Positions 1 to 11,581 of a DNA stretch of 64,000 nucleotides are shown here, piece after piece. Numbering within the stretch: the first letter of the stretch is position 1; each line of letters begins with the position of its first letter. Below the pieces are notes generated by a model, which saw only the letters and a program-made list of their open reading frames with translations, did not search any database and had not been told where the DNA came from. The DNA lies in NCBI RefSeq assembly GCF_040954835.1, contig NC_090698.1, forward strand, positions 69,571,284 through 69,635,283. The letters run 5' to 3'. The position numbers and the translations under genes are program-made. Origin of the DNA: Lepisosteus oculatus. Lineage: Eukaryota > Chordata > Actinopteri > Semionotiformes > Lepisosteidae.

Positions 1-1869
1 ATACTTCTGAAACAAATTCCAAGTCCATTGTGCTGCAGACACAAGCACAGGAGCCAAAGAGCGCAGTAAGAGGGTTGATCTCAGGATTCGATCAGAAGCA
101 TGGTGGGTGAAAGAGTTAACTGCTGCTTTTCAGCACAATGTCTCGGGATGCCTAGAGGAGACAGTGAACTGACCTGACCTCTGCAGACAGAGCAAGCAGG
201 ACAGCAGCATTGTGGGCCACAATAACGTCCCTTATTTCAGACCTTGGCCGGCACAGATGAAAGCCATGATGGGCGGTTGTGGCAAGAGAGAACGGACAGG
301 AATTGTGCTAAACTAGAGTAACACGTCTTAATGCTTCAGAAACATGCTGTACGAAGCATAGAAAATTCACAGCAAAAGGTAGAACTAAGCAGGCTAGACA
401 ATGCTGACAGCCGTAATGTAACAGAACAATGTTAAACATGTTAGGAGAATAAAGTCTTTATGGAGAAAGTAAGAGCCACCAGAACCTGCAAAGTCAGTGA
501 GTACAATGAGCTGTGAGCACGTCATCACTAAGTACACTCTACTTACTAAAACATTTATTTATTCATGATGACAACAATAAATATTACAGTGATAAAAGAT
601 CGGTGAGAAATTATGCAGAATGTCTTTGCATGTCCCTGTCATTCTAGAATTGTTTAAGAAACAGCATGATAGGATTCTGGGATCATTAAGCTACCAGCAA
701 CTGAACAAGCATTACATTACGTGACGCCTGATGCAGACTCTGCTGGAGGAGGCCGATGTGCACACATTGCAGCTCCCCCTGGGGGGGGGGTCTGTCTGGG
801 CTCTGTAGTGTTTTATTTAAAGGTGTGATCAGTAGGTAGGATTCAGAAAAGAATTCAATGCGTTGAAAAGATTCTTCTGATTCCTAGGTAGAGCTGGTCC
901 TAGGAATCAGACAATGCTTCATTACCAGACCAGACAGAAAAAGGTCCAAAAACGTTCATGTGGACGCGGCACTTACATCCTACAGACAACGTGAGGAAGC
1001 CTTAAAGAAGGCAAACAAAATACCAGGATACAGTATATAGCTAATAAAGAGATACACTCAGAATTAATGGATGTTATATTAAAAATGCTTTACTCTTTAA
1101 TATGCCTAGCATGGACACTAGCATAAACTACAGGTGGAGGTGTATTTTATACAGAGAACAGGAGAAACGTCTTGATGCAAACTGTAGAAGTGCCATTAGG
1201 GCGTGTGCTTTGCACAGGCCCTGATTCAGAAACCAGGCTTTAGCGTTATTATTATGATCACTGCAATGAAATAATTAAGAGCTCATTTACAATCTGAGCC
1301 AGGAGATTTTCAAGGGGGGATCTTGTGACCATCCGTGCATGACGTGGAGTATGTGGACCAGTAGGAGGCACTCTCCCTCAAGAATCCAAGCCTCTAGTGC
1401 CAACCTGCTGGTCCCCACTAGTCCCAGGGAAGCAGAGAATGGCACTGTCTGGCACAGCTGTTCGATATAGCAGCTGAGAGGCTCTGTTGCTCTGGTTCAT
1501 GTTTATTTAACACTGCTGCACTTAAGCAAACGCGTCCTCATGCCTAATTGATGTCAAGGGGAGAGCAATATGAATATAAATGGGGAACAATGCACATGAG
1601 TTCAGGCTGAATGCAGGAGAGCCATATGTCCTGTTTTATCTATCAGCTTTTCCATACTTTCCTCATCCTGTCTAATCTCCTGTTGCTCCATCTCACTCGC
1701 CCTCCCTTTTCCGTGACGTCTAATGGAACAGGGCTTCTGTTTCCCAGCACGCTGCTCCCACTCTCTGGTGTCTTCTTCTCATCGCCGACGCTGAAAAGAC
1801 TCCACGGCCGAAATAAAACGAGTTTCAGATCTTTGTGGCAATCGGCGCACTTACTGAAAACAGGAAACC
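1..1869. other. Intergenic, no gene seen
   Basis: I see no coding exon or recognisable mobile element in this stretch. It is mixed-composition DNA with a G homopolymer near 781-790. Open frames are short and resemble no family I know. Confidence 0.5.
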
Positions 1870-2230
1870 TGCTCTTCAAAGGGGTAGAACAGCGGTTAGC
1901 ATTACTGCCTCAGAGTGTGGGGGCCCTGGGTTCAATTCCGTGCCTGGGTTGCTGTCTGCGTGGAGTTTGCATGTTCCCCCTGAGTTTTATGAGGGTTTCC
2001 TCCCACACTCCAAAGGCAAACTGGCCGGTGAATTGTCTTCTGGGACTTCTAGTTAGCCCTGGTGTGAGTGTGAATGTGTGCACGTCTGTGTCTGTGCGTG
2101 CTCTGCAATGAACTGGCGTCCCGTCTAGGGCGTATCCTGCCTTGCGCCCGTTGCATGCTGGGACAGGCTCAGGCTCCCCCGTGACCCCTCATTGGATAAA
2201 GAGGCTAGAAAACTGACGAATGCTCTTCAA
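1870..2230 (+). repeat. tRNA-derived SINE, family A, with target-site duplication
   Basis: The unit begins at about 1,880 with a tRNA-like head: an A-box-like segment, then a B-box-like GGTTCAATTCC near 1,930. It continues with the body typical of a widespread fish SINE ('GGAGTTTGCATGTTC', 'ACTGGCGTCCCGTC', 'CATTGGATAAAGAGG'). A perfect 10-base direct repeat, TGCTCTTCAA, flanks it at 1,870-1,879 and 2,221-2,230, which is what target-primed retrotransposition leaves. Related copies lie at about 10.0, 50.1 and 57.4 kb. The open frames across it are incidental. Confidence 0.8.
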
Positions 2231-3189
2231 GAGGAAATAAACCGAATGAATCATCAGCTCGGTGCCACATGACAGAGCGCTATAAACCGCAGCCATGTCG
2301 ATCCGTCTCTTCCTCCCTGAGAGAGGTCTGTCCTCCTCTCGGCAGTGGAGCAGACTGGAAGAGTCTTAAAAAGTCCCTATCCCTTTGTTCCGGGCGGACC
2401 CCAAAACACACAGGGCAACGCAAGACGGACTCCGCTCCACACATCAACTCACAGTCCCACGGACAGCAGAAGAGGCAGGCCGCCCGTCTGGGAGCTGCAG
2501 ATCGACAGCTCAAACTCTAAACAGATTAAAAGCAAAGATGACGCTCGCAAGGTGAGACAGGACACTGAGCTTCTCAGGCGGCGTTTCACAGAGCGTGGTG
2601 TATCCTTGTGGGGTTTTCAAAACCACAACACACCTGTGGAAACTGGCCAAGCTGGACCGATCCTCAGAGAAGGGCAGCTTCTGGGGCAGATCAGCGCCTC
2701 CTCTGCTCCTGGCCCAGACTTCCAGTGCGCCCACCCCACCAGGTGTAAAACATGGCACAGCGCATAAGGCAAGCAAGGAACTGCACCTGGAAGGATTGAG
2801 AATGGTCTGGTTTCATGTTCTCCAGGGAAATTCTCAGGACTGCTGTGGGAAGCTGCACACAGATTGTAACAGGACCTGCTGTTGCCTGTTAACTATTGCT
2901 CGATTCTGTCTGGTCCCTGGAGGGACTTCAAACTCTGCCACGCTCACCCCAGCGCCGGCGTGGGCAGGGGTCCAGTGCCTGGGTCGCACGGAGAGACAGA
3001 AATAAACACAAAGAGCCACAGCCTCCTGAACCGTCTTGGCTCCGCGTGCTCTTGCCTGTTTGCGTTATGTGCGATGTTCTTTTAATCACCGCCTAAAACA
3101 ACAACGCGGAGAAAACACAGCACTCTGAAGCTGCCCATGATTTTCATTCATAACATCAACAAAGAGGTAGAGAGGGAGAGAGAGGGAGC
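2231..3189. other. Intergenic, no gene seen
   Basis: Several overlapping open frames of up to 140 codons exist here on both strands. None shows a recognisable domain, and their overlap on both strands fits moderately GC-rich non-coding DNA. Confidence 0.45.
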
Positions 3190-4570
3190 TATTCCTGTCG
3201 GAAGCCATGAATAAAAGATAGCCGAGTCTGTCTGCTGGGTTTTGTGAATGGGGTCAGCGCTGCCACGCGCTCGCGCTGCCAGGAGTGCGGAAGGGAGGCC
3301 GGGAGCGCGCAGCTCGCACCTGCGGAGACGCGCATCCGCCTGGGAAAGGCGGCGTGTCCGTGACAGACAAGCATGACCATGACCTGGGCTCCGCTCTCCA
3401 TGGGGTTAGCACTATGGTATTGCATAAAATTTATTCCCCCCAGGGATTTGTAAAAGTAATGCTATTTTCCCTCTGCGTTTTCTTGTTTCTGCTTTTACTT
3501 TAGCTTGAGCTATTAATGGAACCAGTGTTAATTTGAAGACCGATAGTAGAGGGGAAAACAAATGAACCAAGGCAGAAATAAATGCATTTGCAGTCACCCC
3601 TCTCCAGGCCCTGTCGATCTGCCCCGGAGTGCGGAGTTTCAGGTACCGATTGCTGGCCTGGACCAGCCCGGGCCGCTCCGCCCCCCGAGCGCCCTGGGAC
3701 TGGAATAATCGATGAGCCACAGCGTCGATTTCGGAATGAAATGAGCGGCCGCCCAGTGGGCTCACTCCACCGCCTCGCGCTTTCCACATCAAACGGCAAA
3801 GCGCCAAGAGCACGACTGTGCAGGTGGGGGTCTCCTGTCGAATCCACCAGCCGGCGTTTTATAGCAAAATCACTTAAATGTGCTTACAGGGAATGCCGTG
3901 ATAAACTGTTGATATACCACGGCATTGTACGTTCTGATACAAGCTGCTTAAAATCTCATGTCAATACAAATGCAACAGATTCATGCCCTTCCGAAGTCAG
4001 CTGTTCTACTTATGACAAATATTCTGACCGCTGGGAGAGAGTGCGCGCATTTAGAAAGTGCTCAGAAGTGAGCTCCAGGTCATGAAACAGTGCACAGCAG
4101 CCACACACGACAGCACATGGGCGTTAAAGCTCTTCAAAGCTTTAGCTGAGGGCGTTAACGTTCACAATGTTATGGGCTCTGTTAATGTCGGGGGTTGAAG
4201 TATGGCACTCCACAGTATTGTTTCGACACCGACACCGTGACAGTACAGTCGGGAAGAAAAACGAGGTTTCGGCCGCGGAGCCCCTTTAAAAAAAAAAACG
4301 TGGCGGTACTAGAACATTTCAGGTTTCCCCGGTGGAATTACCCTCCGCTTGTCCCCATGCGGTTGGCATTCCGAGCTGGCTGCTCCCTCGGTTGGGGTGG
4401 TTTTCAGTGTTAACACGTTAACACGCAGCGGCCCGGGTCCGAGTCCGGGAATCGACGAGCGCCGCCGGCGGCCCGGGGCGACGGGCTCTGCCGCTCTCTC
4501 CCCGCGCAGGGAGGAAACATCGATGAGGGCCCCCCGGAATTATTGGGCCGCTAATGGCGTTACGTAAGCC
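3190..4570. promoter_or_regulatory. GC- and CpG-rich patch, possible CpG island
   Basis: Compared with its surroundings this interval holds dense CpG dinucleotides, especially 3,240-3,370, 3,600-3,830 and 4,410-4,530. It includes GCGGCCGC-like and CCGCCGGCGG-like strings. A gene start or regulatory island is possible, but no coding exon is recognisable beside it. CpG density was judged by eye, not computed. Confidence 0.3.
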
Positions 4571-5009
4571 ACCTGCCAGCACTGCCAGCCCTCACTCACC
4601 CACTGGAGCAGAAAGGAGCAGTGAGGTCGCTGACGGAATGTAACACACTGAAGTAACACCGGTTCAGGGAAAACAAGGCACCACAGCCCAGTGCAAGAAC
4701 GCACTTGAATGGAATGGAGCCCGTAGCATGGCCTCTGTGCCAGGGAAAACGATGCTTGAAAACGAGGTTTGAATACGCTGATACAAGCACGCAACACCTG
4801 ACGATGGCACGGGCCACTGTTCTTCCTCCGCACTGGGAAACTGCCCGTCTGCCCCACACGGAGGTCACGAACGACTTGCTCATCAGGGGAGAGACGGCAC
4901 TGAGGAATCCGAGCACTGCGCCAACATGTGCTCTCAGAACCTCACATGTCCGATGGCTGGAACCTTCACACGTACATCTCACAGTGTCTACAATTCGCGT
5001 CCTCTAGAC

Positions 5010-6640
5010 CTCCCCTCTCGGCTCTTGTTGGCCCGCGTCCTGCAGTACAACGTCGCAACAGCGCGCCCCTGAGCCCCTGAGATGATTCTGAACGCTTTTC
5101 TTTTGTCTTAAGCTCCCGTCTGCGTCTCGTACAGAAACGGTATCTGCCAGGGGTTGGCCGAGTCCTGAAATCTGCTGTAAATCTTTTCGAATCTCCTCTG
5201 CTGCTTCTGCAGTGTTCGCTAATCCTCCTAGTATGGTGCCATCTGCAAACTTGTCCTCTTGCCACCTGTACCGGAATCTAGACCGTCAGTACAAACCCTG
5301 AAGAGCTGTGCTTCTCTATCCACAGCTGTTCTGTGCCAACAGGCCCTTTACATGGGAGTTGAGGCAGAGGTGAGAAACTTGCTTCACTGCTTTAATCCAG
5401 CTCTCAGTGCAAAGACACGCCGACCGCTGTCAGGAGACTTTATTCAAAGGCTTCTGACAATACACCTTATGTGCTGTTTGCATCCATTCCCGAAGTTGCT
5501 TGCTGAAAGAACTCTAGCAAGCTAGACAGATCATTTTTACTCCTACTGTATACTACTTTAGAACTTCCCCAGGTCTGTTATTACCTTCCTCATGTCCTTG
5601 AGTACCATGTGTGGAATACCATCGAGTGCTGGATATTTACCTCAAGGGCTTCTTGTATTTGTCACATTTCTGTCTCTCCCACCCTGATATTACTTAATAC
5701 AGAACTTTTTCTCAAACTGAGATGTTTTCTTAATTTGTAACCACCTGCTCTTCTAATGGTTTACCCATACCCCTGAGACCCTTTCGTCTTTAACTGTTCT
5801 TTGGCTTTTGTTTGAACACTTGCATTTTACCTTCAGCTGTGAAATGGCATACAGTCTCCCAGCCTTTATGAGACAGAAATCTTTTCTTTCCTTGTGATTT
5901 CTTGCTTTTCTTCCAATTTTATGTTTCTCCTTAGATTTGTCTTAATCGAAGAATCCATTAGGACCACTGTTTTCTAGAATGTGATTTGCTTTTAGAATGA
6001 ATCTGTTCCTCGCTTCTAGCAGAATCTTTTCAAACTGTTCCATTCATTCTCTCCTAACTGTAAGTCTACCCCACCCTGCCTTCCACTTTTGAATTCCTGA
6101 AATTTTAAATGTCTGCTTTGGACTTCAAAGCCACAGCATATTCTGATCATAATTGCCTAAAGGATCTCTCAGCTCTGATTGCCTCTATCTTGCATGGATA
6201 GATCCAGGCTAGAATTATGCAGGCATTGCCTCCACAGGGTATTCTGACAGACTGACTAAGGGAACAGTTTTTAGCCTGTTTCAACTTCTTTGTGTCCGAG
6301 GGTTTTTCCCAATCTAAGTGCAGAAAAGCGAAGTCTCTCACGATAACAACTTCTTCTTGTCTGCATGCATTTGTGACTTCGTGTAATACTATGCATTATG
6401 ATTGATATTAGAATTTTGTGGTTTTTAGCATACCCATCTCACCATGCAACATGAGTGTTGCTGCTCAGTCAGATCCATATATTGATAGGATTTCTCTTTT
6501 TGATCTATTGTGCTACAACTTCTACCATCCTGGCTCTGAAATGCCTTGTATCCATTAAGACTGAAATCCTCATCATTACTCTCTGCGAGCCTGCTTCTCT
6601 GGTTCCATCATAGAGCAGATGAATCACTGAGCCTTTCCCT
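5010..6640 (-). repeat. Old CR1-like LINE body, minus strand
   Basis: Read on the minus strand, this block has broken coding similarity to a CR1-type non-LTR retrotransposon. Near 6,340-6,290 it encodes VIVRDF...LDWEKP, which resembles the 'VIVGDFN..DIDW' motif of the APE-like endonuclease. Farther on, near 5,254-5,231, KFADGTILGG resembles the reverse-transcriptase 'FADDTKLGG' motif, with the second catalytic Asp changed to Gly. Many stops interrupt the frame, so the copy is dead. The order endonuclease then reverse transcriptase fits one element on the minus strand. Confidence 0.65.
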
Positions 6641-7289
6641 TATAGCGCGTCAGCAGACTGGAGCAGGAAGAGGTAGGACAGCACACTCACAGGGGTTTAT
6701 TGCCCCGCACAATTAACAGGTGCATGTCGGTCACAGAGAGGGGGTAGAAGGAAAGCAGGAGAGCGTCCAGTTCCAAAGATGTCCCACCCCCCTCTTTATA
6801 CGGTGGCCAAAACGATGCTACAGCAGTCACGTGCTACTGCATTTCCTTCTTAAAACTCCTGGCATTTCTGGATAACCACTTGATTCCCTGGTTGACCCAA
6901 AGGTGTGAGAATGACAAAACAAGAGCATCAAAGAGTGCTCAGCATGACCGTAAGGCATATTCCCACTGTAATGCGCACACAGTCTACAGGGAAACCAATG
7001 CCAAAAGACAGTATAGCGTTGCACCCGAGTGATAGACTGCCAGGACTGTTCTTCGATCTCTCCCCCCTTTCTTTCCCCCAAGCTCCCTGTCCAACTGGGG
7101 GTGGGAAATCATCTCTCGACCTCATGAGCTGCTAGCAGATGCTGTAAGACACACTTTGTTGGCCCCATGGGGAAATGTTTAGGGTCACACATTGCTTATG
7201 CACATCTACATACATCACAAAAGCATTACACATCACATCTATTCTACATGCACAACTCATTACACTGGTGTGCACTGCCACATTTTTAA
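6641..7289. other. Intergenic, no gene seen
   Basis: No exon or identifiable repeat could be supported here. The short opposing open frames at 6,827-7,135 overlap each other on both strands and look incidental. Confidence 0.4.
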
Positions 7290-7500
7290 ACTCCAGTTCG
7301 ATGGGCTCATTGGCATGGTCAATGAATTATAGTGTTGCCAAAGCAGGTGATCAGCAGAACAACGACAGTAAGAAACATACTGGGGACTTAGGAACATGAG
7401 TGTTAGCTTTATTTGAGATGCTGACTCTCTGTTCCTCAGGCTGTGACAGGAGATCACATACTGGGCTGCAGCTCTATTGAGTTTCCTCCCTCAGTGCCTT
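7290..7500 (+). repeat. Interspersed repeat family D, copy 1
   Basis: This segment shares two anchor strings with copies at 49.8-50.0 kb and 50.76-51.04 kb, in the same order and orientation. They are AGTGTTGCCAAAGCA near 7,331 and CAGGCTGTGACAGGAGATCA near 7,438. The family has no coding potential that I can see. It could be the 3' part of a LINE or a SINE body. Confidence 0.55.
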
Positions 7501-8288
7501 TGTACCTGTTAATTATTAAGGGCAATAAACCCCTGGAGCCTGCAGGTCTGACACATCTTAAGGGAACAGGGCTGACCGCTGCAATATACAGTAAATTCTC
7601 TATATTAATGGATGCTTATTCTGTGAATTTAAGCATGAAAAATTAATAACTTTAATAATTGTATAACTCCTAAATCCTCTACACTCTTTCAACAATTCTG
7701 CTCCTAACAAACTCTAAAACTAATGATATCCATTAACGTAACAACAGTTCTGTACCTCTTTTCAACCACTGTCAATCTTGTGTTTAATGTCTTGGGAAAG
7801 TCCCAGTCCTTGATGATCTGATTAATCTGTATCAGGGAGGTATTCACAGCAAGAGTCCAGACCAAACTGGAACCTGACCTGAAACATTCACAACTGCTTT
7901 AGATAGTCATCTGTGAGAGGAAGTTCCCAGCCATTTTCCCCCAGTGCAACAGGAAGAAGGCTGGATGAACTCTTCAAGCATGTGCCAGAGGAGGTCTCCA
8001 AGCCCACAGTCTGCCCTGCTCCAGCAGTGACACCTGAAGACATATCAGAATTACCTTTATTAAACCCGGCTCACACTTTCCCCCAGCTCTCAGTGCTCGA
8101 TTAATGTCTTCCTTCCTCCTACCAGAGCAAAATCCATCACTTCTGTCTCTCGTTCACCTGCCCCCACCCATTCACATTCTCCTAACCCAGGGGACTCCAG
8201 TCCTAGTTCTGGGGATCCCCACACTTCCTGGCTTGTGTCCTAACCCAGTTCTCACTTACAGTACACAGCTGAACCCTCTCCACTGACT
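7501..8288. other. Intergenic, no gene seen
   Basis: AT-rich from 7,600 to 7,760, then ordinary composition. A short stretch near 8,185-8,220 resembles the end of the inverted-repeat element described at 58.4 kb, but is too short to call. Confidence 0.4.
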
Positions 8289-8577
8289 TAAGAGATGAGA
8301 TGACTTTATTAGCCCTATACAATTTCTTGTATTAAGAATTTGTCTTTTCGCATACCCCAGCTTGCTCTCCATGAGACATAGACACAAAGACAGGGAGAGA
8401 AGCTGGGGGTCAGAGTGAAGGATCAGCCATTTATACGGCGCCACTGGAGCAGTTAGGGTTAAGGGCCTTGCTCAGGGGCTCAATGGAGTAGGATTTCTCT
8501 GCTGGCCGCGAGATACGAACCGGCAAACTTCCAGCGACAAGTGCAGATCCTTATCCACAGAGCCACCACACCGCCCC
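8289..8577 (-). repeat. tRNA-derived SINE, family B, copy 1
   Basis: Read on the minus strand, the copy starts with a tRNA-like head near 8,577 (GGCGGTGTGGTGGCTCTGTGG). It passes through a B-box-like GGTTCGTATCTC segment and the body 'GAGCAAGGCCCTTAACCCT' and 'CATGGAGAGCAAGCTGGGG'. It ends with an AATAAAGTCATCTC-like tail near 8,290. Three further copies in this window (25.8, 31.7 and 60.2 kb) share the same order of motifs and lie on the same strand. Confidence 0.8.
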
Positions 8578-9993
8578 TTAATATTAAACTGTGTGACTGC
8601 TTTTAGCTCTTAGCTTGAATGTAAGCCATAAACCAGGCTTCTATTTCCAGAGATATTACAACATGTTTGAGGGGACATCATTCCAGGCGGAAATCGACTC
8701 TTTTTTTAACTACTGGTCTCTGTGTTTCAGAAGGAACAGAAAACCCCAGACTTCTCCAAACGTCTGAGTAGAAAAAGATTGCAAATATTCCACTTGAGGG
8801 CGATAACGGGGGGGTTTAAGGAACGCGCAGGAATGTGGGCCTCTGGGATCAGGATTGGGCACCCCTGTTACTCTTCACAAAGCTGAGGAGGCGCCTGACT
8901 CGTTTTTTTTTTCCTTTGCACCTTTCAGCACGGAATTAAACACCATTTGCTCCTTCACAACTCGTCCGCTGACGAGACTCCCTGCTCTGAACCCATCTTT
9001 ATCCAGGCAGACGTTTCCAAAAATAAAATATGGCTTCAGACCCTTTTCCTTGCCGAGCCCCTTCGATACCCGGTTTCCGAGTAATTTCAGGGCTGTTGCG
9101 TCAGTCTGTTCCCTCCGGACCGCAGGAGAGCGGCGCCGGAGTTCAGGCGGAGTGCTGGCTCCCTCTGCTGGCGACGTCTTATTTCTGACTTCGGCCTTGT
9201 GCGCCATAGACCGAAACTGATGCAAGGATGATGCAGATCTTCCACGGATTTCTGTGCGCCGCTTGCTTATTCATTCTTGTAACACGTCTTCTTTATTACG
9301 TTCTAAAATAATGCGTGTGGATCGCACAGCAAGTCAATACCAACAGATGAGTAATGTACATCACATCACAATCAATGCTTTATAAACACAGGGCAGAGAT
9401 AGCAGATATTGTATGTTTACACACCTATGGGAAAAAACAAACTACAGCAACAGTTTAAAAAAAAAACGCAGTACCACTACAGGAAATGCAACAGGTGTTT
9501 TGTCAAGCACACCTGTGGTGCCCTTTGCGCTTGAGGGGTTGATACTGTACATCTGCTGGTTCCGAAGCTCCGCCAAGTCTGAGAAAGTTCAAGCTATCGT
9601 GGTTGCCATCACGACGAGATACCTGCCTGTTTGTTTTTAAGATTCCACGTGTAATGAGGCGCAGCGGCACCAAGGTGCGTACATCAGCGACGTCACCAGC
9701 CCTGCGACCGGCCCTCGGTGTGTCGGCTGCGCGGACTGAGCCCGCCAGCGACCGAGAGCTCGGGCAAGCAGGTCTACCGTTTTTGCAAGACGGTTCGCGT
9801 TCCGGAGCACGGTTTTTAAAGGAGTTTGTAAAAGCACGCACGCAGCGTTTTGACCGACGGCCCTCTCCAACAGGGCCGGTGAATTGTTCTCTGAACCACC
9901 CATCCGTACGGCCTCTTTCTCCCCGATTTATCGAATACAGGCTCGCAGGGGAGCCGGAACAGATCTCGGCACGGAAAGGGCACAAGGCAGGGT
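8578..9993. other. Intergenic, no gene seen; GC-rich in the second half
   Basis: No coding exon is recognised. Composition becomes CpG-richer at 9,060-9,190 and 9,650-9,990. The minus-strand open frame across 9,503-10,207 runs into a SINE, so it is not evidence for a gene. Confidence 0.4.
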
Positions 9994-10205
9994 AAACCCT
10001 GGACGGGACGGGACGGGACGGGACGCCAGTCCACCGCAGCTCAACACACACACCCACACCAGGGCCAGTTTCCTCAGAAGCCATTTTACCTACCGGTATG
10101 TTTGTAGGAAGAAACCCACGTGAACATAGAGGGAACATGCAAACTCCATGTAGACTGCACCCCAGGTCTGGAGTTGAACCCAAGGCCCTGACACTGCAAG
10201 AACAC
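9994..10205 (-). repeat. tRNA-derived SINE, family A, minus strand, with GGGAC expansion
   Basis: The minus-strand reading matches the family A SINE body: GGAGTTTGCATGTTCCC becomes CATGCAAACTCCATG on the plus strand near 10,135. The 'ACTGGCGTCCCGTCC' segment appears near 10,030-10,010. Within it the CCGTC unit is expanded to about five GGACG units at roughly 9,998-10,023, a small pentanucleotide microsatellite inside the SINE. Confidence 0.7.
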
Positions 10206-10270
10206 ACCCCTGATCTTGAGCCTGACTGGAGTCTGAGGTGAATACAACAACGGACTGCTGTTTTGTATAT

Positions 10271-10471
10271 ATATTGTAACGCATATGGCCGACAGGTATT
10301 GTGTAAGAGCCGGCTTACCAGAGCTTCCTGGGCTGTGGAGAGATCTCTCTTTAGCTAACCGGGCTGGGTCCCTGTTGAGTGACGCGGGAGTCCCGGGTTC
10401 GAGCCCCCGACGGTGCGGGGCCGACCTACTGCGGCAAGGGCGCCCACCTGAACCCCGTTGCGTTACAATAT
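10271..10471. mobile_element. 201-bp inverted-repeat element with a tRNA-like box
   Basis: A perfect 13-base inverted repeat, ATATTGTAACGCA, closes this segment at 10,271-10,283 and 10,459-10,471. Inside is a B-box-like GGGTTCGAGCCCC near 10,396 and an A-box-like TGGCCGACAGG near 10,285. Their spacing of about 110 bases is too long for a tRNA gene. The outer TGTAAC...GTTACA could be the ends of a short LTR or of a MITE. No transposase is present, so any movement would depend on another element. Confidence 0.5.
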
Positions 10472-10884
10472 CATTCAAAAGTGTTGTTCCAAAATTTAAA
10501 AAAATAAACGCTACAAAAACAACAAAGGATATGAGACCACAGAAATCCAGGCTCGAAATAGCGACTGTAATGTGAAGTATTAAACTGCAGAAGGACCCAT
10601 CATCAGAAGTACTAATTGTGTTTCACCAGCAGATGGAGCTCTGTGCTTTGTAGACCACACGTGCGGCTTCACTGATGAAAAAGCACAGCGGCCATTGAGT
10701 CGGAGGGATCTGGCGAGCAGTGCCCGCTGGAGTACTCTCAGGGTCTGAGGGCTACCGATCTCCTGTCCTCCTTTCACATCTCTCTCAAACCTCCCGAGTC
10801 ATGAACAGCAGATGGCGAGGGGACTTGGTGCAAATATTTTAAAGTCCTCAAAGCCAAGCCTGAGGGCACGAGTGGCAGTGCCTT
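10472..10884. other. Intergenic, no gene seen
   Basis: Nothing recognisable apart from an A-rich run near 10,490-10,510. Confidence 0.4.
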
Positions 10885-11085
10885 TAAGACCGAGAAGGGG
10901 GGGCACCTCTTTACGCAAAGGGGCGTGTGAGTGTGGAACCAGCTCATGCTTTTAATTAAAACTGCTGCTCTGGCTCCTTTCAAGAAACAGCCGAATGAGA
11001 TCCGCAGACCAATTAGCTACTAACCACCAAGTAAACCTGATAGACTTAATGGCTTCCTCTCGTTTGTAAGCTTCTTATGTTCTTA
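10885..11085 (+). repeat. CR1-like LINE 3' end
   Basis: This carries the recurring 3'-terminal segment: 'CCTCTTTACGCAAAGGGGCG', then 'GTGTGGAACCAGCTC', 'TTTCAAGAAACAGCCG', and the tail 'CTCTCGTTTGTAAG...TTCTTATGTTCTTA'. In the LINE frame it corresponds to the C-terminal 'LFTQRVVGVWNKLP...SFKKQL' stretch. The rest of the element is absent, which fits the usual 5' truncation of LINE insertions. Confidence 0.7.
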
Positions 11086-11581
11086 AGCTCTGAATATCTT
11101 CATCCTCAGCGTGCCGCAAGCCCTAAAACCTGAGATAAAAAATGAACCTCCTTTCTATTCCTTTAGAGTTCTGATGGGAGGCAGTATCCCTTTGTACTGC
11201 ATCCCTTACAAACCACGAACTTGAAGCAAGAGACGTGCCAGGCGCTGGTGAAGGGTCTGTGTCTTCCCCATTCCCCACTTCATAAGAAACTCATCTGTGC
11301 TCATTGCTCCTTTGCAGCGCAAAGGGGCGAGATGTTGTCTGGACATCTCGCCCAGCGTACTTCATCGAGGCAGCAGAGATGTTTCTTCAGACCAGTGAGG
11401 ACTGGTGAGGGCAGGTCTTCTTCATGATAGGTGTTTGAGGGAGCGGCTGTTGTCTCTTCAGGGATCCCATGATGATTACTAACTCGGGGGGGACAATGAG
11501 GGATAAGGGATGTGTTTCAGGATGGCCAGCTGTAGAGCAGGCGAGTGGGAATGTCTTGGGTTGCTGATTGAAGACATGCAG
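11086..11581. other. Intergenic, no gene seen
   Basis: No coding or repeat call could be supported. A short palindrome-like string, GGGCGAGATGTTGTCTGGACATCTCGCCC, spans about 11,323-11,353. It is split here for description: arms GGGCGAGATGT and ACATCTCGCCC. Confidence 0.4.

Noticed and set aside
1881..1945. tRNA-like A and B boxes in SINE heads
   Set aside because: The folded cloverleaf and acceptor stem are absent and the sequence continues into SINE bodies; not tRNA genes.
9503..10207. Minus-strand open frame of 234 codons, the longest non-transposon frame upstream
   Set aside because: Its first third runs through a family A SINE, the rest is CpG-rich DNA with overlapping frames on the other strand, and no domain is recognisable.
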